Virus record (IMG/VR): IMGVR_UViG_3300034061_001841
Location: 1-36,166 of that record
Direction: 5' to 3' (one strand)
From: a virus
Length of the DNA: 36,166 nt
The notes below the pieces were generated by a model, which saw only the letters and a list, made by a program, of their open reading frames with translations, did no database searches and was not told where the DNA came from. The position numbers and the translations under genes are program-made. Shown in pieces: positions 28,148-36,166 of the stretch. Position 1 is the first letter of the stretch. Each line of letters begins with the position of its first letter.

Positions 28148-29122
28148 TTAGTTCTGCAGACGGCCCTGGAACTGGGCGCCGTTCGAACAGAGGTTGCCGG
28201 CCCAGGCCAGGATCTGAACTTCAGCGTCCTGGTTGATGGCATAGCGACGGTTGGGCGACAGCGGCACCATGTTGCGCTGCGCATGCGGGCGCCACTTGAT
28301 GTACTTGGTGTTCAGCATGAAGCCGGTGTTGGCCGGGCAGTAGCCGCCAATACCGCCGTCGAGCACCACGTCCGCGTCCATGAACTTCAGGCTGGGGAAG
28401 CCGAGGTTGCCGGTTTCGGGCGAGGTGAAGCGCTGCTGAGCCTGCAGGCTGGACATGTAGAAGGTCCAGTAGTTGTTGTCCAGCACGATCAGGTCGGCGC
28501 GATCGGTGCCGCGGGTCAGGGAGGCCCACAGCTTGTTCATGCCGGCTTGAATGTTCGAGGCAGAAGCGTTGCCGCCAGTCTCGGTGCTGAAGTCGTACAG
28601 CTTGGAGCGCCAGAAGGTCCAGGTCGCACGGTCGATCGCGCCGTAGGTGCCGGTGGTGGGATCGGAGGGCACAGCGGCGTTCAGGCCGGTGACTTCCTTA
28701 CCGCCGGAGCCGGTGCCGTCGGAGTACAGCGACTGGGCCAGCTTGTTGGCCATCGTGGACTCAGCGACGTTCAGGCGGGCCTCGAGCAGGTCGATGAACG
28801 CTTCCTTGCCCGAGTTCTGCAGCATCTCCAGGCCGCTCATAACGACCGGGACAGCGAACTGCTTGATCTGGAACTCGGCGGCGCTGATCACGTCCTGAGC
28901 AGCGACGGGCAGCAGGTCGTAGCCCGAATAGAAGCCGGCGTTCGCGTTCTCAGCGAAAGACAGTTCTTCCAGGATGACGTTACCGCCAGAGATGGTCTTG
29001 ACGTTGCCGCGCTGGTTCAGGCGGGTCAAGAGGGCGTTGTTTTTGGTGACGTTGTCCGCGATCTGACGCGAACGGTTTTGGATCGTCGTTGCGACGATGT
29101 CGCTAACGTTTGGGAAAGCCAT
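28148..29122 (-). CDS. Major capsid protein, HK97-like fold expected (324 aa)
   Basis: Head shell subunit. The sequence has the phrases expected of this group: an N-terminal helix (DIVATTIQNRSRQIADNV) with LLTRLNQRGNVKTISGG, a central YDLLPVAAQDVISAAEF, a long spine-helix-like FIDLLEARLNVAESTMANKL, and a conserved late block ADLIVLDNNYWTFYMSSL. It directly follows the scaffold gene in the leftward late operon. There is no separate protease gene, in keeping with a scaffold-based assembly. ATG 29122 has GAGGAG upstream. Confidence 0.9.
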   Translation of the reverse strand: MAFPNVSDIVATTIQNRSRQIADNVTKNNALLTRLNQRGNVKTISGGNVILEELSFAENANAGFYSGYDLLPVAAQDVISAAEFQIKQFAVPVVMSGLEMLQNSGKEAFIDLLEARLNVAESTMANKLAQSLYSDGTGSGGKEVTGLNAAVPSDPTTGTYGAIDRATWTFWRSKLYDFSTETGGNASASNIQAGMNKLWASLTRGTDRADLIVLDNNYWTFYMSSLQAQQRFTSPETGNLGFPSLKFMDADVVLDGGIGGYCPANTGFMLNTKYIKWRPHAQRNMVPLSPNRRYAINQDAEVQILAWAGNLCSNGAQFQGRLQN

Positions 29123-29124
29123 GA

Positions 29125-29308
29125 TGAAAACTCCTCATCTGATTGAAAACGAGCTTGCGCTCACCTTTTTTCAGATGCGCCTACGCGAACCTGTCACAGT
29201 CCGGCTGTGTCGTAGGTGGGACGCCGTGGCGTCTCCTAGGAGCTTGCGGTGGCTGGGGTGCTTGGGCACACCAGTTGAGATTTCTCTCAACGTGGTGTGA
29301 TTATGGCA
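29125..29308 (-). promoter_or_regulatory. Structured leader of the capsid gene
   Basis: This 184-bp gap between scaffold and capsid genes has several hairpins. CACACCA-GTTGAGA (29267-29280) pairs with TCTCAAC-G-TGGTGTG (29285-29299), 14 bp with one bulge and a TTTC loop. GACGC/GCGTC is at 29220-29233. CCTACG/CGTAGG (29180-29216) encloses CACAG/CTGTG (29195-29209). None is followed by a U-run in the leftward direction except a short A/T stretch near 29165-29171. It may stabilise or process the capsid mRNA. Confidence 0.6.
29300..29308 (-). promoter_or_regulatory. Candidate extended -10 promoter (TGCCATAAT) before the capsid gene
   Basis: On the minus strand, TGC precedes CATAAT, giving an extended -10 with five of six bases matching. 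The -35 region is not recognisable, which is tolerated in extended -10 promoters. Transcription would begin near 29293, inside the arm of the 14-bp hairpin. It lies immediately after the scaffold stop codon. A late capsid-specific promoter is plausible but unproven. Confidence 0.4.
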
Positions 29309-30451
29309 TCAGCGTGAAGACATCGATATGGCTGCCTCGATCGCGGCACGCACGTCGGTGGGCTCCTGCTTGAGCGCGCCCAGCGGTGCACCGCCGGAAA
29401 CGCTCACCGCGGCCGCCTTGGCGCGCTGGGCTGCCTGGGTGGTGACGCTGGCGCCCTGGGCCGCCTGGCGCTGTTGCATCACCTTGCGCACGCTGTCGTT
29501 GAGGTAGCAGGCCTTCTCGTACGCCTGCTGCAGGGTCAGGGACTGACCCTTGCGCTGGGCTGCCTCGAGCAGGTCCGCCATGTCCTCGCGCACGTCGTCG
29601 CCGAACTCGGCTTGGGAGATGAACTGCGCCACCTCGTTCTGAGCGCGCTCGGCGACCTGCTGCTGCTGGTACACCTGGGCCTGCTGGAACTGGGTCAGCA
29701 TCTGCTGCACCGGCGCCAGGCGCTGGTTCAGGACCTGCTCGATGGCGGCCTGCTGTGGGTCCACACGTGGCGCCTGGCCGGCCAGGGCGCCATCGAGCTG
29801 CTCGATGAACGCGTTGCCGAAACGGCCGGTGCCGAACTGGTTGATCAGCTGGGCCATCATGGTGGCCAGCTCGGGCGCAGTGCCTGTGCGCAGTTTGGCC
29901 GCCGTGCTCATCATGTTGTCGATGGCCTGCAGAGGATTAGAACCTTCGGCCTTAATAAACGACATGTAGGGCGAGATAACGCGGTCAATAGACTCAGCCG
30001 TCTTGCGCGCCTCGGCTGTCTCTTGCAGTGTGCGCTGGACCTCGACCTCGCGCCGGGCGATCTCGGCGCGCACAGGCTCAGGCAGTGAGCCCCAGTGCTC
30101 GCGGATCTCGGGCTTCCACGACGCGGGCGGCCGCTCGCCCTGCGGTTTCGGGCCCGGTTTCGGGCCCGGCACCATGCCGTCGGTCTTCTTAAATTTTCCT
30201 TGGTCGTCGCGGGCTTGTTGCTGTGCCTGCTCGTTGTCAGGCTGCTCGGCCTCGGAAATCTCGTTCAGATCCGCCGCGGGCTCAGCCTCTGCGCTGGCCT
30301 CTGCGGCGGGCTCTGCGGCCGCCTGGGGCTCGAGATCGAGAGGCGCTTGGACTGGCGCAGGCGCCGCCTCTGGCGCCGGCGTGGTGGCTTGCTCGGGCTC
30401 TTCGATCGCAGAAGCGATCGCGTCGCGCAGGGAGGTCGTGGGTTCACTCAT
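29309..30451 (-). CDS. Putative scaffolding protein (380 aa)
   Basis: An acidic, Ala/Pro/Glu-rich N-terminal 90 residues (APEAAPAPVQAPLDLEP) is followed by GPKPGPKPQGERPPASWKPE, where the PPASWKPEIREHW phrase is a frequent feature of phage scaffold proteins. A long Gln-rich coiled coil follows (QQMLTQFQQAQVYQQQQVAE). The C-terminus is Ala-rich. It is immediately upstream of the capsid gene, the normal place for a scaffold. No protease motif is visible. Confidence 0.85.
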   Translation of the reverse strand: MSEPTTSLRDAIASAIEEPEQATTPAPEAAPAPVQAPLDLEPQAAAEPAAEASAEAEPAADLNEISEAEQPDNEQAQQQARDDQGKFKKTDGMVPGPKPGPKPQGERPPASWKPEIREHWGSLPEPVRAEIARREVEVQRTLQETAEARKTAESIDRVISPYMSFIKAEGSNPLQAIDNMMSTAAKLRTGTAPELATMMAQLINQFGTGRFGNAFIEQLDGALAGQAPRVDPQQAAIEQVLNQRLAPVQQMLTQFQQAQVYQQQQVAERAQNEVAQFISQAEFGDDVREDMADLLEAAQRKGQSLTLQQAYEKACYLNDSVRKVMQQRQAAQGASVTTQAAQRAKAAAVSVSGGAPLGALKQEPTDVRAAIEAAISMSSR

Positions 30452-30454
30452 GGG

Positions 30455-30781
30455 TTATCGCCTGTTTTGGAGTTGATGAATTGCGCGCTCTACGTCGCTT
30501 CGGCTAAATGACCCGCCCTGCTGCATGTAGCGTTCGCGGGACACCTGAGCTTTCGCCCAAGTCTCTTTGAAGTCGTCGGCCGTCGTCAGGCCGGTCGCCT
30601 TCATGTAGTCGCGGTGCTTGGTCCGCGAGCTGATGTCAGTGCCGTCGGGCGCCTTGAGCCCGTCATAGCTGCGATCGCCCCACAGCGCGCCGGAATCGGT
30701 GCGCAGCTCGGGCTGGTAGTCGGCGGTGATCTCGATCAGCTCACCGGTCTGGCGGTCCTGCACGTAGCGCCTACGCGTCAT
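30455..30781 (-). CDS. Hypothetical structural-module protein (108 aa)
   Basis: It starts MTRRRYVQDRQTGELIEITA with an N-terminal strand-like segment, then SGALWGDRSYDGLKAPDGTDIS and a basic helix with RTKHRDYMKATGL and DDFKETWAKA. The pattern of YVQDxxTGELIE followed by a charged helical end is a small phage protein type that sits between portal and scaffold genes. Function unknown. It overlaps the 614-aa gene by 4 bp and precedes scaffold by 3 bp. Confidence 0.72.
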   Translation of the reverse strand: MTRRRYVQDRQTGELIEITADYQPELRTDSGALWGDRSYDGLKAPDGTDISSRTKHRDYMKATGLTTADDFKETWAKAQVSRERYMQQGGSFSRSDVERAIHQLQNRR

Positions 30782-32622
30782 TTGTCTTCCTCATCACGTT
30801 CGCTCTTCTTACGCAGCGCGGAAATCGCTGCACCCTTGATTTCCCTCTCGAGGACCCGGCCCATGTCCGGCGCCTTGTCAGAGGTGAACCCGTAATACAG
30901 CCGGCGCCAGTCGCCACCGTCCTTGATCGGCGCCGTGCCCGTGTAGCCCAGCTCCTTGTGCGCGCTCAGTGCGTCCTGCAGCTCGTTGAACGACTGCCGC
31001 GGCAACTTGCGCCAGTCAGGGTGGGCCATCTCATGCGGCTCAATGCGGCCGCGGTAGCGGTCCCACAAGCGCCACTGCTCAGGGAACAGCTCAATGGCGG
31101 GATTCGCGCCACGCGACTGGTCCACGTAGTCCATGATTCGCCGGTAGTACGGCGACGCGACCGTGAACTTGTCCGGCTCAAACGCGAGCTTCTCGGGCGC
31201 AAGCTCAGGCGGCACGTTGGGGTTGAGCTCGCCACCCTTGAGTCGATATTTCCACTCGGGGTGTGAAGAGATCACGCTGATGGCGGCCTCCTCCTCACTC
31301 ATCGGCGCCTTGCGTGCTTTGCTGTCCACCAGGCTGCGCACGCGGGCTGCGAATTCGGGGTCTTCCTGCATCAGGCGCGGGTAGCCGTGCCGGATCATGT
31401 GCAGGTCCACCGCGCTGGTGTTGGCGCGCGCCAGATCAGTCCACGGCACGCCCAGTGAGGCCGTTTTCACCGACAAGCCTGGCACCTGGTTCATCACGCG
31501 CCAGCCAACCTCGCGCAAGGTCTCGCCCTCATGCGGCGCAAACATCTCCGGCTTGTCGCGCAGCAGCTTGGCCAGCATGGCCTGGTTCTCGATCGCGGCC
31601 GTGCCCTTCACGCCGAGGCCACCGCGTGAGGCAGCACCGACACCGGACTCGGCATCCATCACGGGGCCCAGGTTCGGCGTGCCAACACGGGCCGCGAGCT
31701 GGTCAAGCTCCTCGGGCGTGCGCACGCGAAAGCGCTGCGCCAGGAATTCGTTGGGCGTCAGCGGGGCATTGGGTGACAGCAGCGCGAAATTCAGGTCATT
31801 GAAGACATCGACCGGGTCACGCGCGCCGGGGCGCTCATACGTGCGCAGGAATTTCTGCATCAGCGCGTTGTGCACGTCCTGCGGCAGCGCGTTGGGGTCG
31901 AAGTTGTTTGCCTTGATGCGGAACAGGTCGGGAATCGTGAACTTTCCCTCGAGCCCGCCAGGAACCATGATTTCTTTGCGTGTCGTCAGGTCCGAAATGC
32001 CCAACGACTGCATCGGCGACTGGCTGAAGTCAGCACCGTGACGCGCGCCAAACTCAGCCCAGTCCTGGTCCGTCATCTCGGTCGGCTTTTTTGGCAGCGT
32101 TTGCGGCTCCTGCCGATACCGGGCCCGGTTGGCCACAGCCGTCTCGACTTCTTGCCGCGGCACTGTGCCATCGCCCTTCAGTCGCGGGTCCGCCTTGAAC
32201 GATCGGACGATGTCTTCCTCGCCTTCCGGGATCACGCGCTGAACTTTGGCGCGGTCCAGGTTCTTCACGCCCTTGCGCAGCGCGCCGACTGTCGCTTCAG
32301 TCGCTCGCGAGCCACCACGCGCAGCCATGCCGATGGTCTGGCCACTGGGAATCGGCGCCAGCATCGCCAGGTCAAACGTCTCAGGCCGAATCTTGAGGGT
32401 TTGGCCGCGGCCGCTGGTCATGCGCTCGCCATACGCGAACCGCTCCGCGCCTTCCGGTGCCTGGCCCAGGAAGATGTCGCCCAATTGCGCGCCGCCTAGG
32501 AGCGGCACACCTTCAGGCACAGCCACGTTGTTGCCGAACTCGCGAGCGCTGCGCAGGGCTTCGGCCAAAGCCATTGCCCAGGGCCGCTTGACTGGGGTGG
32601 CGCTGACGTAGGTTTCTTCCAT
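30778..32622 (-). CDS. Large uncharacterised protein between portal and scaffold genes (614 aa)
   Basis: This is the largest head-region protein I cannot assign. The first 110 residues are helical with small residues and GVPLLGGAQLGDIFLG, which could be a membrane-active or structural segment. The remainder is a globular, charged domain with many Pro, Trp and Tyr. It includes DLARANTSAVDLHMIRHGYPRL and PAIELFPEQWRLWDRYRGRIEPHE. No nuclease, protease, ADP-ribosyl transferase or kinase motif is clear. Its size and place suggest a protein packaged in the head and possibly injected. Confidence 0.75.
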   Translation of the reverse strand: MEETYVSATPVKRPWAMALAEALRSAREFGNNVAVPEGVPLLGGAQLGDIFLGQAPEGAERFAYGERMTSGRGQTLKIRPETFDLAMLAPIPSGQTIGMAARGGSRATEATVGALRKGVKNLDRAKVQRVIPEGEEDIVRSFKADPRLKGDGTVPRQEVETAVANRARYRQEPQTLPKKPTEMTDQDWAEFGARHGADFSQSPMQSLGISDLTTRKEIMVPGGLEGKFTIPDLFRIKANNFDPNALPQDVHNALMQKFLRTYERPGARDPVDVFNDLNFALLSPNAPLTPNEFLAQRFRVRTPEELDQLAARVGTPNLGPVMDAESGVGAASRGGLGVKGTAAIENQAMLAKLLRDKPEMFAPHEGETLREVGWRVMNQVPGLSVKTASLGVPWTDLARANTSAVDLHMIRHGYPRLMQEDPEFAARVRSLVDSKARKAPMSEEEAAISVISSHPEWKYRLKGGELNPNVPPELAPEKLAFEPDKFTVASPYYRRIMDYVDQSRGANPAIELFPEQWRLWDRYRGRIEPHEMAHPDWRKLPRQSFNELQDALSAHKELGYTGTAPIKDGGDWRRLYYGFTSDKAPDMGRVLEREIKGAAISALRKKSERDEEDK

Positions 32623-32625
32623 GTG

Positions 32626-32985
32626 TCACTCCAAGGTGAGCAAGTACGCGGTGGTCTGGTACATGCGCAGGATCTCGTCAATGGTGTTCTGCATCGCGCT
32701 GTCCTCACGCTCGCACACCTGGTAGCGATACATCTCGATCCACTCGCACTGCTGCTCGAGCACCTCGCGAATGTCGTCAGACTGCTTGGCCTTGAGCTCG
32801 ATGGCCATGCGCTTGCCGTAGTAGCCCTGGTACTGCTCGACAAACGTGTCGATCAGCTCGAGCACGCCGTCATAGAACTCGTTCAGTGCCTTGTGCTCGG
32901 CATAGCTCTTGGTTTTCCAGTGCGCCAGGTGCGCCAGGTCGCGGCCCAGCAGGGCCATGCTCACAAATTCTTCAGCCTTGGTCAT
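32626..32985 (-). CDS. Helical bundle protein of DUF5856-like type (119 aa)
   Basis: The whole chain is alpha-helical (HLAHWKTKSYAEHKALNEFY and VLELIDTFVEQYQGYYGKRM), resembling ferritin/Dps-like four-helix proteins that podo- and myophages encode near the portal and which I believe are catalogued as DUF5856. H22, H31, E35 and D44-type residues could form a metal site, but the ferroxidase pattern is not complete to my eye. Start ATG 32985. Role unknown. Confidence 0.72.
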   Translation of the reverse strand: MTKAEEFVSMALLGRDLAHLAHWKTKSYAEHKALNEFYDGVLELIDTFVEQYQGYYGKRMAIELKAKQSDDIREVLEQQCEWIEMYRYQVCEREDSAMQNTIDEILRMYQTTAYLLTLE

Positions 32986-32993
32986 GGTTCACC

Positions 32994-34934
32994 TCACTGC
33001 AGCGGGGGCATGCCACCACCCACGGGCGGCATCTGGGGGGCGGCTGGCGGCAGCTGCGGCTGGGGCTGCATCATCCCCATGTGCACCGCCTTCATGCGCG
33101 CATCCATCTCGGTGTCGGCCGCCTTGGCCTGGCGCTCGCGTGCGCCAGCCTGCTTCTCGGCCACTTCAGCCTGCTGCAAGGGTGACGGCTGCGGGGGCTG
33201 GATGCCCTGCTGCTTCAAGCCGGCGATCGCCTGGTCCAGCACCGACTCGATCTGGCTCGAGACGCGGAACTTGCTGATTGCCCACTGCAGCATGGACAGC
33301 AGCACGGGTGCGGCGCCCGGCACGCTCTGCGCCATCGGGGCCACTTGCGACACGAACGCGCCCAGGCCCTGCATGAACTGCACGGCGGCGTCGCGCTCTT
33401 GCGCCTGGTCGAGGGCCGCCATCGAGTCAGCCTCGATGGTGATGCGGTACTCGCGCATCTCCTCCTCTTTCAGGAGCTGAATGCCAGCCATCGCCAGGGG
33501 CGCGTCAGGCGTGCGCTCGATGTTCGAACGCCGAATGATGGTTTCGGGCTGCCAGTGCTTGCAGATGATCTCGGCCTTGATGCGCAGGGCTTGCGAGATC
33601 CAGTCAGCGATGTAGAACTGCATCAGCTGCACACGCGTGCTGCCGAACTGCGCCTTGATCTGCTGTGCGGTGGCCGTCTCGCTGGCCTTGCTCGAGCCGC
33701 GCATCACGTCAGAGATGCCCAGCACCTCGTAGATCTGCATCACCTTGTCCTGGCGGTACTGGCGCAGGGAGTTGATGCAGTTGACGATCATGTCGATCGG
33801 CACGAAATCGACTTTGCCCTTGATGCCGCCGGACTCAGCGAACATCGCCCAGTTGTCCACGGGCACCAGCTGGTTCTCGACCGCTTGCGAGAACACGCGC
33901 TGCACGCCGTCAGCCGCCTTGTCGTACACGCCAGCCACCTTCGCCGCACGCGTGAGCCAGGTGATGCGGGTGTTGATCTCATCGAGCTCGTTGAACTGGT
34001 CCTGCGCGAACACGTAGTCAGCACGGGGCATGAAGTTCGATGTGGTGACGTTGGCCGCCAGGGGCTTGGGACACGGAAAGAACCCGTCCAAGCGCAGTGG
34101 GTCTTCCTTCACGTCCAGGATCACATCAGCACCGCGGGCGTACCAATAGACTTTCTTGTTCTCCTTGCACCAGATCTCGTAGACCTCAGCCTTGTTCCAC
34201 GGGTCGTGCTTGGGCGTCTCGGTGTTGGTGTTCTTGTCCGACGTTTTGTTGCCCTGCAGGGGCACGATGCGGGCAATCTCTTCACCGAACCGCTCGACCA
34301 GCTGGTCCTTGGTCATGTAGACGCGGCGCGCGACCCAGCGCACCTCGGGCCAGATACGCGCCGGTGACCAGAAGAAGTCGTCCCAGAACACGTAATCGAC
34401 GGGCGCATCCTCATCGACAATGCGCTCGGCCTCAGTGGCCGGCGAGAGCTCCTGGCCCAGCTCGTCAAACACGGCCGGCACTTCGTACTGCTCAGTCTTG
34501 ACCTCGTAGCGCAGCCAGATCTGGCCCATGCCGACGACCAACCAGTCCTCGATGCCGTTACGCACGGCCGCGTCCCAGGCCGAGGTGTCGTCATCGAACC
34601 CGCGGTTGAGGATCCGCTGCAACATCGTGCCGGCCACACGGGCCTGGTCATCCTCGTAGTCCTGGAACGAGCGCGACACATCCGCTTTCGGGGGCCGCGC
34701 ATACAGCATCGACAGCAGCACCTTCATCGTGGACCAGAACAGGTTCACGCGGGACTGGTCCTTGCCAAAGTCATCGCGCTTGTCCAGGTAGCGATGCACG
34801 ATGCGCTTGGCATCGTCATGGAACTTCTGCAGCTCCTGCTTGGAGGCGTCGATCTCAGTGCTCCAGCGCTGCGCAAGCCCAGCGGGTGTGTTCTGAAAAT
34901 CGCTCGCGCTGGTGATTCGTCCTGAGTCCATCAT
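32994..34934 (-). CDS. Portal protein (646 aa)
   Basis: DNA entry and exit ring of the head. It begins MMDSGRITSASDF at ATG 34934 (AAGGA upstream), whose next ATG overlaps the TerL stop. Typical portal features are present: WSTMKVLLSMLYARPP in the first quarter, VDYVFWDDFFWSPAR with the following WVARRVYMTKDQL, then PRADYVFAQDQFNELDEINTR and a long helical stem. Residues about 570-646 are a Gln/Ala/Pro-rich tail. Size fits podovirus portals (about 550-720). Directly downstream of TerL, as usual. Confidence 0.93.
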   Translation of the reverse strand: MMDSGRITSASDFQNTPAGLAQRWSTEIDASKQELQKFHDDAKRIVHRYLDKRDDFGKDQSRVNLFWSTMKVLLSMLYARPPKADVSRSFQDYEDDQARVAGTMLQRILNRGFDDDTSAWDAAVRNGIEDWLVVGMGQIWLRYEVKTEQYEVPAVFDELGQELSPATEAERIVDEDAPVDYVFWDDFFWSPARIWPEVRWVARRVYMTKDQLVERFGEEIARIVPLQGNKTSDKNTNTETPKHDPWNKAEVYEIWCKENKKVYWYARGADVILDVKEDPLRLDGFFPCPKPLAANVTTSNFMPRADYVFAQDQFNELDEINTRITWLTRAAKVAGVYDKAADGVQRVFSQAVENQLVPVDNWAMFAESGGIKGKVDFVPIDMIVNCINSLRQYRQDKVMQIYEVLGISDVMRGSSKASETATAQQIKAQFGSTRVQLMQFYIADWISQALRIKAEIICKHWQPETIIRRSNIERTPDAPLAMAGIQLLKEEEMREYRITIEADSMAALDQAQERDAAVQFMQGLGAFVSQVAPMAQSVPGAAPVLLSMLQWAISKFRVSSQIESVLDQAIAGLKQQGIQPPQPSPLQQAEVAEKQAGARERQAKAADTEMDARMKAVHMGMMQPQPQLPPAAPQMPPVGGGMPPLQ

Positions 34935-36166
34935 CCGATCCTTTGCGACTGGGTGGGCGCGGTGTCCCAAATGTCTTCAAGTGAGAAGGCATAGTTCGCC
35001 CCCCCGGCCTGCTTTGGTGCGATTTTAGAACCCGCTTGCTTTTTTCCCACCACTGGGCGCGCAGCCAGGGCCAAGTACCTGAACGCGTCCGCCGCGTGCG
35101 AGTGTTGGTCGTGTTTCGGCCGATTTCGGTAGGTCTGGGTCCGCTCATCCCACTCGCGCATGTAGGCGCGCAGGTGGTCCACCCCGTCATAGGTGGGTGT
35201 CTCATCAAACCGGCAGTGCGGCAGGATCAGCCTGGCGGCCTCAATCCCGTCCTGCAGGCTCATCTCAGTCACCAGGCGCGGCGTGATGCCGGCGGCCAGG
35301 AACTGCTCGATGATTGACTTGCCCGTCTGCAGCGACTTGGCCCGGGCGTCATGCGGCAGCCAGACCTGGCCGACCTTGTAGGGGCGGGACTTCACCCAGT
35401 CGATGTAGTGCCCGATCGCCTGGTTGTCGTCCTCCATGAACTCGACCACCCGATACCCGTCACCCGGCTCCTGCCAGCCCCACCAGCTGCAGGAGTCGGT
35501 GTAGCCCAAGTCCGCCACCAAGTGCACCGGCAGCTCGCGATCGACCGGGAACAAGCCAATGCGGCCCTGCTCATACGCCTCACCAATCTGCCGGGCGTAG
35601 TACGCACCGGGCACCGCGGCGTCGAAGCTGCACTCGTACTCGACCTCGAACGCCTCGGGCGTCATCTGGGCTTTGGCGTCGCGCAGTTCGTCGGGGTGAA
35701 TGATTCCTGTCTTGCTGGCCGGCAGCTCCAGCAGCATGTGAGTCTTTGGGTTTAACCGCGCCTCCTCACGCAGGTTCCAGAACAGGTTCTTGCCCTTGGG
35801 TGTGCCGGCAAAGATCGCCCAGCCGCGGCGGTCCGACAGGGCGGGGCGCAGCACCGTGTACCAGGCGCTCGGGCGGATGTCGCCGACCTCATCGAGCACC
35901 ACGCCGTCAAAGTACATGCCGCGCAGGGCGTCGTAGTTGTCGGCGCCCGCCACGTAGATCGTGCTCTCGCCACCGTGCCCGTTGTGCATCGAGAGCTTGA
36001 GCTCGGACTCGTTCGGTGCCTTAGACCACATCGGACGCGTGAGGTCCTTGAGGTATGCCCAGGCAACGCGCTTGGCCTGGTCACGCTGGGGCGCCAGGTA
36101 CGCGAACTGCGGTTTTGGCAAGGCCGTCTCGAGCGCGCCCAGCACCAGGTCCGCGCACATGGCCAC
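34931..36166 (-). CDS. terL: Terminase large subunit, main part (joins 1-229)
   Basis: Packaging ATPase and nuclease. The frame is open to the right edge and continues at position 128 after circularisation, giving 445 residues starting at 229. Walker B FDGVVLDEVGD lies at about residues 120-130 of the joined protein. The coupling motif AIFAGTPKGKN follows. The nuclease domain shows HLVADLGYTDS (about D253) and a C-terminal HSHAADAFRYLAL (about D394), two of the acidic metal ligands. The stop overlaps the portal start by TGATG. The short, T4/P22-like layout and absence of a visible cos site leave headful packaging as the likelier mode. Confidence 0.95.
   Translation of the reverse strand: MAMCADLVLGALETALPKPQFAYLAPQRDQAKRVAWAYLKDLTRPMWSKAPNESELKLSMHNGHGGESTIYVAGADNYDALRGMYFDGVVLDEVGDIRPSAWYTVLRPALSDRRGWAIFAGTPKGKNLFWNLREEARLNPKTHMLLELPASKTGIIHPDELRDAKAQMTPEAFEVEYECSFDAAVPGAYYARQIGEAYEQGRIGLFPVDRELPVHLVADLGYTDSCSWWGWQEPGDGYRVVEFMEDDNQAIGHYIDWVKSRPYKVGQVWLPHDARAKSLQTGKSIIEQFLAAGITPRLVTEMSLQDGIEAARLILPHCRFDETPTYDGVDHLRAYMREWDERTQTYRNRPKHDQHSHAADAFRYLALAARPVVGKKQAGSKIAPKQAGGANYAFSLEDIWDTAPTQSQRIG
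36040..36166. repeat. Right copy of the 127-bp terminal overlap
   Basis: Exact copy of positions 1-127. Both copies lie inside the terminase large subunit gene and encode its segment just after the Walker A motif. Joining the two ends gives one continuous 445-codon gene. Confidence 0.95.

Noticed and set aside
30778-32622. Histidine-phosphatase-like phrase IRHGYP in the 614-aa protein
   Set aside because: In true members the RHG motif is at the start of the domain on a beta strand with further His residues. Here it is isolated in the middle of the chain.
1-36166. Diversity-generating retroelement, toxin-antitoxin or defence cassette
   Set aside because: No reverse transcriptase, variable/template repeat pair, or recognisable toxin, antitoxin or defence protein was found among the frames read.

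Overview
The window is one complete, circular, GC-rich genome of a temperate tailed phage with a podovirus-type (short-tail) gene set. The first 127 bases (1-127) recur exactly as the last 127 (36040-36166), so the molecule closes into a circle of 36,039 bp. The break falls inside the large terminase gene. An overlap of exactly 127 bp looks like an assembler word-size overlap, not a natural terminal repeat. High GC, the style of the small phage genes, and an attP core matching the 3' half of a bacterial tRNA-Ser suggest a Gram-negative, probably betaproteobacterial (Burkholderiales/Comamonadaceae-like) host. The host is an inference.

Layout. From a lambda-like switch near 5.03-5.1 kb, a Cro-like gene runs leftward and a CI-like repressor rightward. 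The leftward arm carries Cro-like protein, a primase-helicase fusion (2731-4785) and a small gene, then, past an unusual iteron array (2215-2352), TerS and small genes leading into TerL. Across the circle junction the minus-strand late genes continue: portal, 614-aa protein, scaffold, major capsid, head-tail adaptor, tail hub, GNAT-like protein, three or four internal/ejection proteins, a 1037-aa fibre, accessory fibre proteins, an S74 fibre, small membrane proteins, a GH108 endolysin and a 3-TM holin. A terminator at 12271-12297 closes them.

The rightward arm (5.8-12.1 kb) starts at a near-consensus sigma70 promoter (5740-5768). It holds tightly coupled small genes, then a recombination module: Sak4-like ATPase, DUF669 (SSB-like) protein, Cas4/RecB-type Fe-S exonuclease, HNH-like/HTH protein, RuvC-like resolvase and tyrosine integrase. 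attP follows the integrase, between paired GGGCAC repeats. The two arms converge there.

Most notable signals: (1) twelve TGTCCCG-type heptamers mostly 10-12 bp apart, beside a stand-alone 58-aa MerR/BldC-like gene on the opposite strand from its neighbours; (2) two mutually exclusive RNA hairpins, one a terminator, just after the capsid gene; (3) a foldable leader before the exonuclease; (4) a highly structured capsid leader; (5) a 41-aa secreted four-cysteine peptide inside the recombination operon; (6) the attP architecture. No defence island, CRISPR array, IS element, tRNA gene, reverse transcriptase or phage RNA polymerase was seen.
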